Positions 17,571 through 28,070 of a stretch of DNA of 53,727 bases are shown in pieces. The position numbers and the translations under genes were made by a program. Within the stretch, counting starts at the first letter, position 1. Each line of letters begins with the position of its first letter. The notes beneath the pieces are model-generated. The model worked only from the letters and a program-made list of their open reading frames with translations, did no database searches and was not told where the DNA came from. The DNA is from Candidatus Saccharimonadota bacterium. Lineage in GTDB: Bacteria > Patescibacteriota > Saccharimonadia > Saccharimonadales > UBA4665. Where the stretch lies: contig DAHWAT010000002.1 of the NCBI GenBank assembly GCA_027327085.1, positions 1 through 53,727 on the forward strand, written 5' to 3'.

Positions 17571-18464
17571 TTAGTTGGTAAGAGCTGGCTGAGTCTTAAG
17601 ATGATTTAGGCATAAACTATGTAGTTTTTTAGCACATTTAGCGCACATTAAAATTAAGTCGTTACAGGATTTAACGCTACAGTTTTCATAATTGCTAGTC
17701 TTTGCCTTACAGTTAAAGCATTCACCTATGTCTTGAGCTTTATCGCTAAACTTAGTCGCCATTCGTTTATCGAAAACATACAAAGAGCCTTTCCATAAGC
17801 CGTCATCGCCGTACTTCTCACCATATTTAATGATGCCGCCATCAATCTGATAGACTTCCTTAAAGCCTTCTTGTTTCATCAGCATACTTAAAATTTCGCA
17901 GCGTACACCGCCGGTACAATAAGTGATTATCGGCTTATGTTTAAGCTTGTCATATTCAGGTGACTTTAAAACTTTAGGGAAATCCCGGGTATGTTTAGTC
18001 TTTGGAATAACCGCATTGTTAAATCGACCAATGGCTGCTTCGTAGGCATTGCGGCCATCGAAAAAGACTACTTCATCGCCACGTTTTTGTAAGAGCTCAT
18101 GGACTTGATTGGGTTTTAAATGTTTACCACCACCGATTACGCCCGCTTGATTAACTTTGATCTTATCAGCTACACCAAAAGTGACAATTTCTGGACGCAC
18201 TTTAACACTTAATCTTGGAAAGTCATCTCGTTCACCATCGCTCCACTTAAAAACCGTGCCTAAAAAAGCTGAATAAGTTTTAGTTTGTTTAACATATTCT
18301 TTAAGATTATCAACTTCTCCACCTAGGCTGCCGTTAATACCATGGTCGGCAATAATGATCCGGCCCTTAAGATTGAGTTTTTCACAGAGACTTTTTTGCC
18401 ATAGACGTACAGCCTCTGTGTCTTTTATCGGGGCAAACTTATAGTAGCTAATTATTCTTTGCAT
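17571..18464 (-). CDS. trhO: tRNA uridine(34) hydroxylase TrhO-like rhodanese protein
   Basis: IIADHGINGSLGG, YCTGGVRCE rhodanese Cys loop, C-terminal Cys-rich region. Confidence 0.88.
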   Translation of the reverse strand: MQRIISYYKFAPIKDTEAVRLWQKSLCEKLNLKGRIIIADHGINGSLGGEVDNLKEYVKQTKTYSAFLGTVFKWSDGERDDFPRLSVKVRPEIVTFGVADKIKVNQAGVIGGGKHLKPNQVHELLQKRGDEVVFFDGRNAYEAAIGRFNNAVIPKTKHTRDFPKVLKSPEYDKLKHKPIITYCTGGVRCEILSMLMKQEGFKEVYQIDGGIIKYGEKYGDDGLWKGSLYVFDKRMATKFSDKAQDIGECFNCKAKTSNYENCSVKSCNDLILMCAKCAKKLHSLCLNHLKTQPALTN

Positions 18465-18478
18465 AGACTTATTATACC

Positions 18479-20131
18479 TTAACGTTTTAGCAGGACTAGC
18501 AGCAGCACGGCGATGATTAAACCGGCGATAATTGAGAGTAATACGGCATTAATCGCCCTTACCTGCTTGGTTTGTTTAAGCCTGGTTTTAGTCTCAAAGG
18601 AAGCCTTAGCTTTTAAGAAGGCCACCTGTTCTTGCGTGGTAGATAAAGCTGATTCGGCCTGCTTAATCCTATTTTCTAGTTTTTGATGACTGGTCTCGCT
18701 GGATAATTGCTCGGCTGAGCCAGAAACATCACGCATTGCTGGATCTCGTTCAAAATCTATTTGTCTCTCAGTAACTTCGTGCTTTAGTGCCTGGCTTAAA
18801 TCCTTGCCTGCTTGATACTCTGCCACCAAACGTCTTAGGCCTTTTTCGCCAATTAGATGACTGTCATAGATGTGTTTTAAGCTATCTCCTTCAATCATAA
18901 TGGTCTCGCTAACTTTTAAGACTTCGGCTTTGGTCATTGTCTCAGGACTAATAACCTTGGCTTGTTTGGTTTCCATTTTCCTAAACACTTGTTCTGGTTT
19001 TGGCTTAGTGTTGATGGAACTTTCTTTTGGTCTTTCTGACATGATTAATTTACCAATATGAATTTCAGCCGCTGGTAAAACTTCACTTTTAATAACCGGC
19101 CTTTCGATAGTTAGTTTTTCTGGAGTAAGTTTTTTGGGAACAGGTTTCACCTCTATTTTTTGCTTATTGTTTTCACTAGTTTGTTTTTTTACCGCTTGTC
19201 TAATAATCTGTTCATGGATTTGCAATTTTTTATCAATTTTATCAATGCGCTTTTCCAGTTTTTTCTTAACTGACTCTAGCTTGCGTTCGGTTTTAATACG
19301 ACCGCGTCTGTGGCCAACAAAATACCCGATAATGCCGCCGTCCATAAAACCTGACCAATACTCACTATGGTCTTGTCTTATGTGATTATACGACTTTGGG
19401 GCGGCTAGGCCTTGGCGTGGGATAACCTGGTTATTAAAGCGACTGCTCCGCCATGGATTTGGCTGATCTTCATCACCGCTAAAGTTATCTAGAGGCGGCT
19501 TGTTATAACCCCCGCTGCCACCGCTAGATAATGCCTGCTCAGGCTGATTTTCATTAACTTGGCTTAAGTTAAAAACTTCTGCTGCAGTTGGGCTTAACTT
19601 AAATTCACCCTCTTGGCTTGGTTGTCTAAGATCAACCGCTTGATCAATACTGTCTTCTTGTGCAGGCTGATCGATTGGCGTATCCTCGAGGCCAAATTCT
19701 TCTAATGACTCCCTCAGGGCAACCTCTGGTGGCGTATTAGCTTCTATGATTTTCTGGTCATAATTATCTAAAACTTGATTGACTGCTTCTTCGTTAGGAT
19801 CGCTAGTTTCTTCTTGAGATCGAATGTTTCTGGCCTCAGCTCTTAACAGCTGAGCCGCTTCTTGTTCTTCTTCGGGGGATAAATCCTCTAGGGGTGGGGG
19901 ATTAGCTTCCTTAGTCTCACTAGCCTGATCGGCTGCTTTGTCTTTAGTCTCAAGCTTATCTAGACTGAAAACTGGTTGGTCTACTTTATTGGGTTGTTTA
20001 ATTTCTTTATCCAAAAAATTAAACGGTAAACGAATAGAGGTTGACTTCTTCTTAGTCTTCTTGTCTTTATCATCTTCGTCATCGCTTGAGACTGTTTCAG
20101 GTAAAACCGACGGCTTTTCTAGTGAATTCAT
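18479..20131 (-). CDS. hypothetical acidic/coiled-coil tail-anchored protein
   Basis: No signal peptide; charged low-complexity and coiled-coil regions; single C-terminal TM AINAVLLSIIAGLIIAVLLLVLLKR. Confidence 0.7.
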   Translation of the reverse strand: MNSLEKPSVLPETVSSDDEDDKDKKTKKKSTSIRLPFNFLDKEIKQPNKVDQPVFSLDKLETKDKAADQASETKEANPPPLEDLSPEEEQEAAQLLRAEARNIRSQEETSDPNEEAVNQVLDNYDQKIIEANTPPEVALRESLEEFGLEDTPIDQPAQEDSIDQAVDLRQPSQEGEFKLSPTAAEVFNLSQVNENQPEQALSSGGSGGYNKPPLDNFSGDEDQPNPWRSSRFNNQVIPRQGLAAPKSYNHIRQDHSEYWSGFMDGGIIGYFVGHRRGRIKTERKLESVKKKLEKRIDKIDKKLQIHEQIIRQAVKKQTSENNKQKIEVKPVPKKLTPEKLTIERPVIKSEVLPAAEIHIGKLIMSERPKESSINTKPKPEQVFRKMETKQAKVISPETMTKAEVLKVSETIMIEGDSLKHIYDSHLIGEKGLRRLVAEYQAGKDLSQALKHEVTERQIDFERDPAMRDVSGSAEQLSSETSHQKLENRIKQAESALSTTQEQVAFLKAKASFETKTRLKQTKQVRAINAVLLSIIAGLIIAVLLLVLLKR

Positions 20132-20249
20132 AATTACTTGCTCAAATCAACTTTATAGTATACGATAAAGAGTTAATATAAGCAATTTTTGTCTTTGGTT
20201 TTCAGCAAAAAATAAACCGAATACAATTTAAAACATTTTAGGGGTTACT

Positions 20250-22028
20250 TTGAATATTGCAAGCAAAACTTTTAAGTTTTACTGGGGGCATTTAAGGCGC
20301 TTTTGGAAATTATTCTTAGCGTCTATCTTAATTTTGCCAGTTAACTCCTTAGTTGGTAATTATTTACCACCTTTAGTTCTTGCTTCAATCCTTAATAAGT
20401 TAAGTTTGCATCACTATAATGCCCATAATTGGTGGTCGGTCTTTGGTGGACAATTAATTTTGTATTTTATTCTAATATTCTTAGGCTCAACTTTACTATG
20501 GCGACTTTTTGACTTTTTCTATTGGCGTTTAGAAGGTAACGTGGAGCGTTCGATTCAAAAGCAAGTCTTTAACCACTTAGTGGGTCAGAGTGCCGATTTT
20601 CATGCTAACGAATTTGCCGGATCTTTGGTATCTTCTACCAACAAGCTTAGCAGCTCATATGTTCGGTTTGCCGATACGACTATGTTTCAAGTACTGCCGC
20701 TATTTGTGGGACTGCTATTTGTCAGTATTGTCATGTTTTCAAGGTCGTCACTCTATACTGTTTTGCTACTTGGTTTTTCCTTATCTTACATAACACTATC
20801 TTTCTTTGTAACTAAAACTGTTAGACAGCGCGGTGCTGCAGTTGCTGCAGCCGAAAGTCATCAAACCGGCATATTGTCAGATGTTTTAAGTAACGTCATG
20901 GTAGTCAAAAGCTTTACTCAAGAAATTGCTGAAAATAAACAATTTAAGGTAGCCACCAATACAACTTACCAAAAACTAATGTCGATGATGCGTGCCTTTC
21001 AAAAGCAGCAGCTTTTCCTAGGTAGTTTAACCGGTATAATGACTGCGCTGTCTTTGGTTGTGGCAGTACTGAGCGTTGTGATCTATAAAGCTAATCTGGC
21101 CACCGCCTTCTTAATCTTCAACTATACTAGCAGTATCTCTTCTCAGTTGTTTCAGTTTAGCAACAATGCCCTAAGAAACTATAACCGAGCCTTTGGCGAT
21201 GCCTCTAGCATGATTGACATCTTAGCCAAGCCTGCGGAAGTGCAAGATCCGCTTAAGCCAGAAAAATCCAAAATCAAGGATGGTAATATAGTCTTTAATC
21301 ACGTTAGCTTCACACACGCCGGAGCCTTTGATACGATTTTTAATGATTTTAGCCTTGACATACAATCAGGTGAAAAAATCGGTTTAGTTGGTTTTTCAGG
21401 ATCTGGCAAAACCACCCTAATAAGGTTACTACTTCGTTTTTCAGATATCGATAGTGGCTCAATCACAATCGATGGTCAAGACATCTCTTTAATTACTCAG
21501 GCTGATCTTCGCGATAAAATTGCCTACGTTCCCCAAGAGCCACTGTTATTTCATCGAACTATTAAGGAAAATATTGCCTACGCCAAGCCGCAGGCAAGCG
21601 ATCAAACCATAAAGCAAGCAGCCAAGTTAGCTAATGCCGCCAGCTTTATTGATGAACTACCCAAAAAATATGAGACTTTAGTTGGCGAAAGAGGCATCAA
21701 ATTATCTGGTGGCCAACGTCAACGTGTTGCTATCGCTAGAGCTATCCTTAAGAACGCTCCTATCTTACTACTCGATGAGGCTACCTCGGCGCTAGATTCC
21801 GAAAGCGAGATTATGATTCAACAAGCTCTTTGGACTTTGATGGAAGGTAAGACCGCCATAGTTATAGCTCATCGACTCAGTACTGTCCAGAAGATGGACC
21901 GTATTGTGGTGCTTCAAAACGGCAAAATTATCGAAATGGGGACCCATCTGGACTTACTTAAACAAAACGGCACCTACGCTAAACTATGGTCCCATCAATC
22001 AGGCGGTTTTTTAGAGGAAGATAGTTAA
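20250..22028 (+). CDS. ABC transporter, fused permease-ATPase (exporter type)
   Basis: TTG start after GGGG; Walker A GFSGSGKTT, signature LSGGQRQRVAIARA, Walker B ILLLDEATSALD. Confidence 0.93.
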   Translation: MNIASKTFKFYWGHLRRFWKLFLASILILPVNSLVGNYLPPLVLASILNKLSLHHYNAHNWWSVFGGQLILYFILIFLGSTLLWRLFDFFYWRLEGNVERSIQKQVFNHLVGQSADFHANEFAGSLVSSTNKLSSSYVRFADTTMFQVLPLFVGLLFVSIVMFSRSSLYTVLLLGFSLSYITLSFFVTKTVRQRGAAVAAAESHQTGILSDVLSNVMVVKSFTQEIAENKQFKVATNTTYQKLMSMMRAFQKQQLFLGSLTGIMTALSLVVAVLSVVIYKANLATAFLIFNYTSSISSQLFQFSNNALRNYNRAFGDASSMIDILAKPAEVQDPLKPEKSKIKDGNIVFNHVSFTHAGAFDTIFNDFSLDIQSGEKIGLVGFSGSGKTTLIRLLLRFSDIDSGSITIDGQDISLITQADLRDKIAYVPQEPLLFHRTIKENIAYAKPQASDQTIKQAAKLANAASFIDELPKKYETLVGERGIKLSGGQRQRVAIARAILKNAPILLLDEATSALDSESEIMIQQALWTLMEGKTAIVIAHRLSTVQKMDRIVVLQNGKIIEMGTHLDLLKQNGTYAKLWSHQSGGFLEEDS

Positions 22029-22031
22029 AGT

Positions 22032-22730
22032 TTATTTAGAGTCTGCTGTTGCTGAGGTATTTTCGCTAGCTTGAGCTTGATCAGAACCTTCGGTCTCATC
22101 TTCAGGCGTTTGATCAGCTTCAGCGTCACCACCAGCTGCATCATTGGCTGCTGCTAAAGCACTCGGTTCGTAAACTGTGGCAATTGCATGTTCTAGTTCG
22201 GTCATAACTTCAACACCTTCAGGGATAAGAATATCGGCGACTGTCAAATGATCACCAACATTAATTAGTTTTTCGGCATCATACTCTAGATAATCCGGTA
22301 GAGATGAAGGCGTAGCTTTAACTTCCACACTTTCTAGCTGGGCCAGAACAATCAGGCCTGAACGTTCGGCGGGGCTACTATCGTTACCTTCGCTGTAGTG
22401 TGGCCTAAGTGGTATATCAGCCTCAACTTGTTGGTTAAGGTTGACAGCATTAAAAACCATATGGGTCAGTTGGTGTTTCTTAGGATCGAATGTAGCATCT
22501 TTTATAAGGGCGGTGAACTGATGGTCTCCGGTCGTAATACTAATGGCATGGTGTTTGCCAGCTTGACGCCAAATTTTTAGTAACGTCACGGCGTCACCTT
22601 GAACATGGGTTGAGGGTTTGCCGTGATCGTGTATAACTGCTGGGACTAAGCCGGTTTTTCGTAAATGGTTAAGTCGTTTACCGATTGTTTTTCTGGGCTG
22701 TAAATCTAAATTAATTGTATCTTGTGACAT
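22032..22730 (-). CDS. rplY: 50S ribosomal protein L25 (general stress protein Ctc type), acidic tail
   Basis: NLDLQPRKTIGKRLNHLRKTGLVPAVIHDHGKPSTHVQ; C-terminal Ctc domain with acidic tail; SD AAGGAG and TATAAT (22765-22770) upstream. Confidence 0.9.
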   Translation of the reverse strand: MSQDTINLDLQPRKTIGKRLNHLRKTGLVPAVIHDHGKPSTHVQGDAVTLLKIWRQAGKHHAISITTGDHQFTALIKDATFDPKKHQLTHMVFNAVNLNQQVEADIPLRPHYSEGNDSSPAERSGLIVLAQLESVEVKATPSSLPDYLEYDAEKLINVGDHLTVADILIPEGVEVMTELEHAIATVYEPSALAAANDAAGGDAEADQTPEDETEGSDQAQASENTSATADSK

Positions 22731-22842
22731 AGAAACTAAGTCAAACTCCTTATCTGATTATTCTATTATAGCAAATTTTTAAAGATTTTTTGATTAATTG
22801 ATACTAAATTAGGCACGGGAAGCTATTTATTTTGAGTTTGGC

Positions 22843-23196
22843 TTATCTTGGGCTAGATTTAAATAATTTTGAATTTTCATTAAGGCTATAAATAAGCTTT
22901 TGTTGGCGCAATGCTCTAATAGCTTGTCTGGCTACAACCTGCCAGGCATTAGGATTGTCTGGCTCAATTGTTTCACTAGGATCAGCTTTGGCGCGAGTGT
23001 CACAAGCTATAACTAAACTTTCTAAGGCTTGACCAAAAGAATCAATCAATGAACCAGTCTGAGTAAATTGACCATCGGCTACTTCTAAATAAATTAGGCT
23101 GAGATTTTCTCCAGCGACACGGTTAATTTCGTCTAAAGCTAAAACCGCATCTTCGTCTTGGCTATCTAACTGGGTCAATACTTCTCGATGATGCAT
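22843..23196 (-). CDS. hypothetical protein
   Basis: Intact 117 aa ORF between rplY and uvrA. Confidence 0.5.
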   Translation of the reverse strand: MHHREVLTQLDSQDEDAVLALDEINRVAGENLSLIYLEVADGQFTQTGSLIDSFGQALESLVIACDTRAKADPSETIEPDNPNAWQVVARQAIRALRQQKLIYSLNENSKLFKSSPR

Positions 23197-23203
23197 TTAT
23201 TTA

Positions 23204-26014
23204 TTATAGCATTTTTTTAAGATACTGTCCAGTATAGCTGTCTTTAGCTTTGGCAATTTGTTCAGGTGTACCTTCGGCAATTACTTGACCACCTGCGTCA
23301 CCACCTTCAGGCCCCATATCAATAATCCAATCAGCGTTTTTTATAACATCAAGGTTATGCTCTATGACTATCATGCTATTACCGGCATCAACAAGCGCGT
23401 GAAGCATCTTGAGCAATTTGTCGACATCAGCAATATGCAAACCGGTTGTGGGCTCATCTAGAATATAAAGCGTACGGCCAGTCGGGCGACGGCTTAGCTC
23501 ACTGGCCAGTTTAATTCGCTGCGCTTCTCCACCTGATAGGGTTGTGGCTGACTGTCCAAGTTTAATATAGCCAAGGCCAACATCAACTAACGTCTTCAGT
23601 TTCCTTTCAATGCCTGGAATGTGCTTGAAAAAAGCTTGAGCCTGTTCGCAGGTCATATCAAGAACATCAGCTATGGTTTTGGTTTTGTAATGTATTTCAA
23701 GAGCTTCCCGGTTATAGCGCTGCCCATGACAAACCTCACAGGGTACATATACATCTGGCAAAAAGTGCATCTCTATTTTAATGATGCCGTCCCCGGAACA
23801 GTTTTCACAGCGGCCACCTTTAACATTAAAACTAAATCGACCAGCTGAGTAACCTCTAATTTTGGATTCAGGCAAACTGGCAAATAGCTCTCTAATGGGC
23901 GTAAACAGCCCCGTATAGGTAGCTGGGTTAGAACGAGGCGTTCGGCCAATTGGTGATTGATCAATAATGATGGCCTTATCAAGTTGTTTAATTCCCTCAA
24001 TATCGTCATGCCTACCTGGCACAGTGTTAGCTCGGTGGAGTCTAGCCAGTAATTCTTTGGCTAAAATGTCGTTAATTAAACTTGACTTACCTGAGCCGCT
24101 AACCCCACTTATAACAACTAATTTATTAAGGGGAATGCTAACATTGATGTTTTTTAGGTTATTTTCTTTTGCTCCACGGATAACTAATTGCTTATGATTA
24201 CCCTGTCTACGTTTCTTGGGCACACTAATTGTTTTAGTACCGTTTAAATACTGAGCAGTTAGACTATTATTGACCCTTGAAACCTCGGCTGGGCTACCGG
24301 CTGCAACTACCTGACCGCCATGGATACCTGCCCCAGGCCCAATATCAAGTAAGTAGTCGGCAGAGCGGATAGTCTCTTCATCGTGTTCTACAACTATGAC
24401 GGTATTGCCTATCTCTTGAAGGTGTTTAAGTGTACTAATCAGTCTGGCGTTGTCTCTTTGATGCAGACCAATACTTGGTTCGTCCAGCACATAAAGTACG
24501 CCGGTTAGGCCAGAGCCTATTTGGGTAGCTAGCCGAATACGTTGAGCTTCGCCGCCAGATAGGGTTGTGGCACTACGTAATAAACTTAGATAATTTAGGC
24601 CAACGTCGCGTAAGAATTGTAAGCGAGCCATAATCTCTTTAAGAATCAAAGTAGCAATTTTAGTTTCTTTATCGTTTAGTTTTAATGTTTGAAACCATGA
24701 GTAAGCATCGTCAATCGATAATTCACAAACTGCCATGATTGACTTTTGCTGAATCGTAATGGCCAAAACTTCCGGCTTAAGCCGTTTACCATTACAAGCA
24801 TGGCACGGTTTTTCTTGCATAAAGCGTTCTATATCTCGTCTAACAAAGTCACTCTCAGTTTCTTTGTGTCGACGCTCTAAATCATTAACCACACCGCTAT
24901 AGGTCGTTTCAAAACTGCGGTTTGCTCCAAGAGATATGCGGTATTTTTGCTTGCCGGTGCCGTACATGATCAGTTTAATTTGTGCTTCACTTAGTTCTTT
25001 AGTCGGTACATTTAAACTAAAATTATAGGCTGCCGCTATAGCTTGTAATTTTTTTATATACCAGTTATCGACATTAATACGGTTATAGGGCCGAATAGCA
25101 CCTTCCATGATCGTAAGATTACCGTTTGGTAAAACTAGCTCAGGATCGACTTCCAGACGGCTACCCAGACCCGTACAAACTGGGCAGGCGCCATGTGGAC
25201 TGTTGAAGCTAAAGGTGCGAGGTTCAAGTTCAGGAATATTAATTTCTGGATGATTAGGGCAAGCATACATCAGGCTATAGCTAGAGATAGTGTCGCTATC
25301 GACATCTAGTATTTGAACCTTGCCTTCGGCAATATCCAGAGCGGTTTCAACTGACTGAACTAGGCGATTCCTACTAGCTTCATCGCTAATCAGACGGTCA
25401 GTTATAATCTCAATGCGATGTCTATAGGCCTTATCTAAACTTGGGAATTCATCTAGCGAATAGACGATGCCGTCGACTCTGGCTCTGGCAAAACCGGCCC
25501 GCATATACTGTTCAGAGATATGTTCAAACGCCCCTTTCTTATCTATGACTACAGGCGCTAAGACCATAATCCGTTTAGCTTCATATGTTTTAACAATCTG
25601 ATCAATAATACCGGTATTGGTTTGGCGTACTACCGGTAGATTATCTATTGGGCAATGGGGTATGCCAATCCTGGCATAAAGTAATCTTAAATAATCATAG
25701 ATTTCAGTTACGGTAGCAACGGTTGACCTTGGATTATGAGAAGTCGATTTTTGATCAATTGATATAGCCGGTGACAAGCCTTCGATTTGGTCAACATCTG
25801 GTTTTTCCATGAGGCCTAAGAACTGGCGAGCATAGGAACTAAGCGACTCGACATAGCGCCTTTGCCCTTCGGCATAAATAGTATCAAAAGCCAAAGACGA
25901 TTTACCCGAACCACTTAAACCGGTTATGACTACCAGTTTATTTCTCGGTATAATAACGTCGATATTTTTTAGATTATGCTCCCTGGCTCCTTTGACAATT
26001 ATACTGTCGGTCAC
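23204..26014 (-). CDS. uvrA: UvrABC system protein A
   Basis: [60 protein letters not shown]; two ABC modules; Zn CxxC motifs. Confidence 0.98.
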   Translation of the reverse strand: MTDSIIVKGAREHNLKNIDVIIPRNKLVVITGLSGSGKSSLAFDTIYAEGQRRYVESLSSYARQFLGLMEKPDVDQIEGLSPAISIDQKSTSHNPRSTVATVTEIYDYLRLLYARIGIPHCPIDNLPVVRQTNTGIIDQIVKTYEAKRIMVLAPVVIDKKGAFEHISEQYMRAGFARARVDGIVYSLDEFPSLDKAYRHRIEIITDRLISDEASRNRLVQSVETALDIAEGKVQILDVDSDTISSYSLMYACPNHPEINIPELEPRTFSFNSPHGACPVCTGLGSRLEVDPELVLPNGNLTIMEGAIRPYNRINVDNWYIKKLQAIAAAYNFSLNVPTKELSEAQIKLIMYGTGKQKYRISLGANRSFETTYSGVVNDLERRHKETESDFVRRDIERFMQEKPCHACNGKRLKPEVLAITIQQKSIMAVCELSIDDAYSWFQTLKLNDKETKIATLILKEIMARLQFLRDVGLNYLSLLRSATTLSGGEAQRIRLATQIGSGLTGVLYVLDEPSIGLHQRDNARLISTLKHLQEIGNTVIVVEHDEETIRSADYLLDIGPGAGIHGGQVVAAGSPAEVSRVNNSLTAQYLNGTKTISVPKKRRQGNHKQLVIRGAKENNLKNINVSIPLNKLVVISGVSGSGKSSLINDILAKELLARLHRANTVPGRHDDIEGIKQLDKAIIIDQSPIGRTPRSNPATYTGLFTPIRELFASLPESKIRGYSAGRFSFNVKGGRCENCSGDGIIKIEMHFLPDVYVPCEVCHGQRYNREALEIHYKTKTIADVLDMTCEQAQAFFKHIPGIERKLKTLVDVGLGYIKLGQSATTLSGGEAQRIKLASELSRRPTGRTLYILDEPTTGLHIADVDKLLKMLHALVDAGNSMIVIEHNLDVIKNADWIIDMGPEGGDAGGQVIAEGTPEQIAKAKDSYTGQYLKKML

Positions 26015-26125
26015 TATTTAACTCCGTTGTTTAGGCAGTCAATTATACATTAATTAGCCGATTTAGTCATTAGTAATTGAGGTTACTCCCAAATAGGTTT
26101 AGGTATTGTTGATTATTGTTTTTTA

Positions 26126-26153
26126 ATTATAGTCTCTAAAGGATTTGGGTCAA
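26126..26153 (-). promoter_or_regulatory. putative uvrA promoter
   Basis: Minus strand TTGACC (26148-26153), 16 nt, TATAAT (26126-26131). Confidence 0.5.
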
Positions 26154-27568
26154 TCTAGCTTTTCAAGATAATCAAGATAGCTAGCTAACTGATCAAGCAA
26201 AACACGTTTTGTTTTGGAAGTGGTTTGCTGATAAAGTTGGCTTAATTGTTCCTTATATTGCTCTAAAACCGGTTGATTTAGCTTAGTTTTACGATATTTT
26301 AGCCAGGCTTGTTTTTCTTGATCATTCAGGCTTTCCGGATAATTTCTGGCTTTATATAAGACTAATAAATTTTTTAGTCTTGAATCATTAAGCTTCAGGC
26401 GGAACTCATCTAACTTAGCTGGGGCGGTTGATCGAAGCAGCGGCAATAGCCTAGCGTCTGCTTCGTTTATAAAGCCGCTGTATAGACTTTGGTCAGGTTC
26501 TAATTTTAAACTGAGTTGGTCAACTTGACGTTTTTGATCCATGTCGGCAACAACCTGTTTTAATTTCTGGCTAAAAGCTTGTTTATGCTGGTTAAGCAAT
26601 TCTAGGTTGTGGTTTATTTCGGCCATATTTAGATCAAGCCTAGCTGTTGCCGCTTCATCGATAACACCTAAGGGAGCAACAGCCGGAACTCGGTTAAATT
26701 TTAGTGTTTTAATTGGTAGTCTTAGGAGCGCAGGATCTTTGCTAAATTGCCAGGCTTTAATCAACTCTTGCTTTGACATGGCTAAATATGGCCTAGGATC
26801 ATAGCGTAAGTTATAGACAATTGTAGAGTCATTGATTGGCTCATGATTGAGCGAGGTAACTATGGTTGTGTGTAGATAATCTGACGAGAAATGGCTCGAA
26901 GTATAAACAAATACAAGGTTCTTGGCTATAAATTCAGCTACGGCTTTTTTAGTCTTGAGACTCAAAAGATAGTTGAATATTTTGGGTTGGGATTTTTTTA
27001 TAACCCTAGCTAGTTCAATCGTAGCATGAACATCGCTTAAGGCATCATGGGCCGAAAAATGATCTAAATGGTTAGCTTTGGTTAAATCCTCTAAGCGATT
27101 ACTTGGTTTTTGGTCTTTATCTGGCCAATTTAAGCCACTGGGCCGTAAAGCTCTAGTCATTCTAACCATGTCTAGAATATCCCAACGACTTCTTTGATCC
27201 TGCCAGCTCCAGGAATAGGGATCGTAAAAATTTCTAAAATTTAAAAACCGTATAAACTCGTCGTCAAATCGGACATTATTAAAGCCAACAAAGATGGTGC
27301 CGGGTTGTGCTATGTCATCATAAAATAGTTTGAGGAATTCAGCTTCACTAATACCTTGCTCAAGTGTCATTTGAGGAGTAATACCGGTTAACAAAACGGC
27401 CGTAGGATCAGGTAACACATCTGGCGATAACTTAATCAGCTGGTTAAACGGTTGGCCAATGGCTTTTAGATGCAGATCTGTGCGCTGACCGGCAAACTGC
27501 ATAATACGGTCCTGGCTTGGTCTTAAACCGCTGGTCTCAAGGTCATAGAAGAAAAAGGTCTGGTTCAT
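26150..27568 (-). CDS. sbcB: exodeoxyribonuclease I
   Basis: FFFYDLETSGLRPSQDRIMQFAGQRTD, FVGFNNVRFDDEFIRFLNFRNFYDPY, HDALSDVHATIELA; ExoI C-terminal region. Confidence 0.93.
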   Translation of the reverse strand: MNQTFFFYDLETSGLRPSQDRIMQFAGQRTDLHLKAIGQPFNQLIKLSPDVLPDPTAVLLTGITPQMTLEQGISEAEFLKLFYDDIAQPGTIFVGFNNVRFDDEFIRFLNFRNFYDPYSWSWQDQRSRWDILDMVRMTRALRPSGLNWPDKDQKPSNRLEDLTKANHLDHFSAHDALSDVHATIELARVIKKSQPKIFNYLLSLKTKKAVAEFIAKNLVFVYTSSHFSSDYLHTTIVTSLNHEPINDSTIVYNLRYDPRPYLAMSKQELIKAWQFSKDPALLRLPIKTLKFNRVPAVAPLGVIDEAATARLDLNMAEINHNLELLNQHKQAFSQKLKQVVADMDQKRQVDQLSLKLEPDQSLYSGFINEADARLLPLLRSTAPAKLDEFRLKLNDSRLKNLLVLYKARNYPESLNDQEKQAWLKYRKTKLNQPVLEQYKEQLSQLYQQTTSKTKRVLLDQLASYLDYLEKLD

Positions 27569-27601
27569 ATATATAAGTATGCAACCTATCTTATTAAATA
27601 A

Positions 27602-28057
27602 TTATGAATTATCGGCTGAATCCATTTGATCGGGTAAGCTTAGCATGTATTCAGTTAAAAAAGCATTATCTAAATAATGATTCCAAGTGCATGCCTGTCT
27701 AAACGTCTCGTCGTCCTGAGTTTGGCTGGGTATGTTTACCAGGTTAAGACTAACAAAACGCTCATCTTCTTTTACTAAGAGCCGGCTTAGCCAACTAACA
27801 AATCGGCTCGGTAGCCTGATAGCCATACTTGCTTCACCCACTGGGACAACGTAGTCTTGATCATCTTCTATACCATAGACCGTGCATCTTGACAAAAAAT
27901 AGCCGCTGGCAAACAAACCGGGATTAATATAGGTCGACTTAAGCACCGGTTCTACTATAGTGTTTATGTCTAGGATTAAATCTGGAAAATCGCCATTAAT
28001 TAATTCATAGACGTGTTGCTCTGGGATCAAATAAGTATGCACTATGCTATCTTTCAT
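27602..28057 (-). CDS. hypothetical protein
   Basis: 151 aa ORF in series with obgE. Confidence 0.55.
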   Translation of the reverse strand: MKDSIVHTYLIPEQHVYELINGDFPDLILDINTIVEPVLKSTYINPGLFASGYFLSRCTVYGIEDDQDYVVPVGEASMAIRLPSRFVSWLSRLLVKEDERFVSLNLVNIPSQTQDDETFRQACTWNHYLDNAFLTEYMLSLPDQMDSADNS

Positions 28058-28070
28058 TAGTTTATTTTAT

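Noticed and set aside
19134-19385. Cys/Phe-rich plus-strand ORF
   Set aside because: Shadow ORF opposite the Lys/Glu-rich coiled-coil region of 18479-20131.
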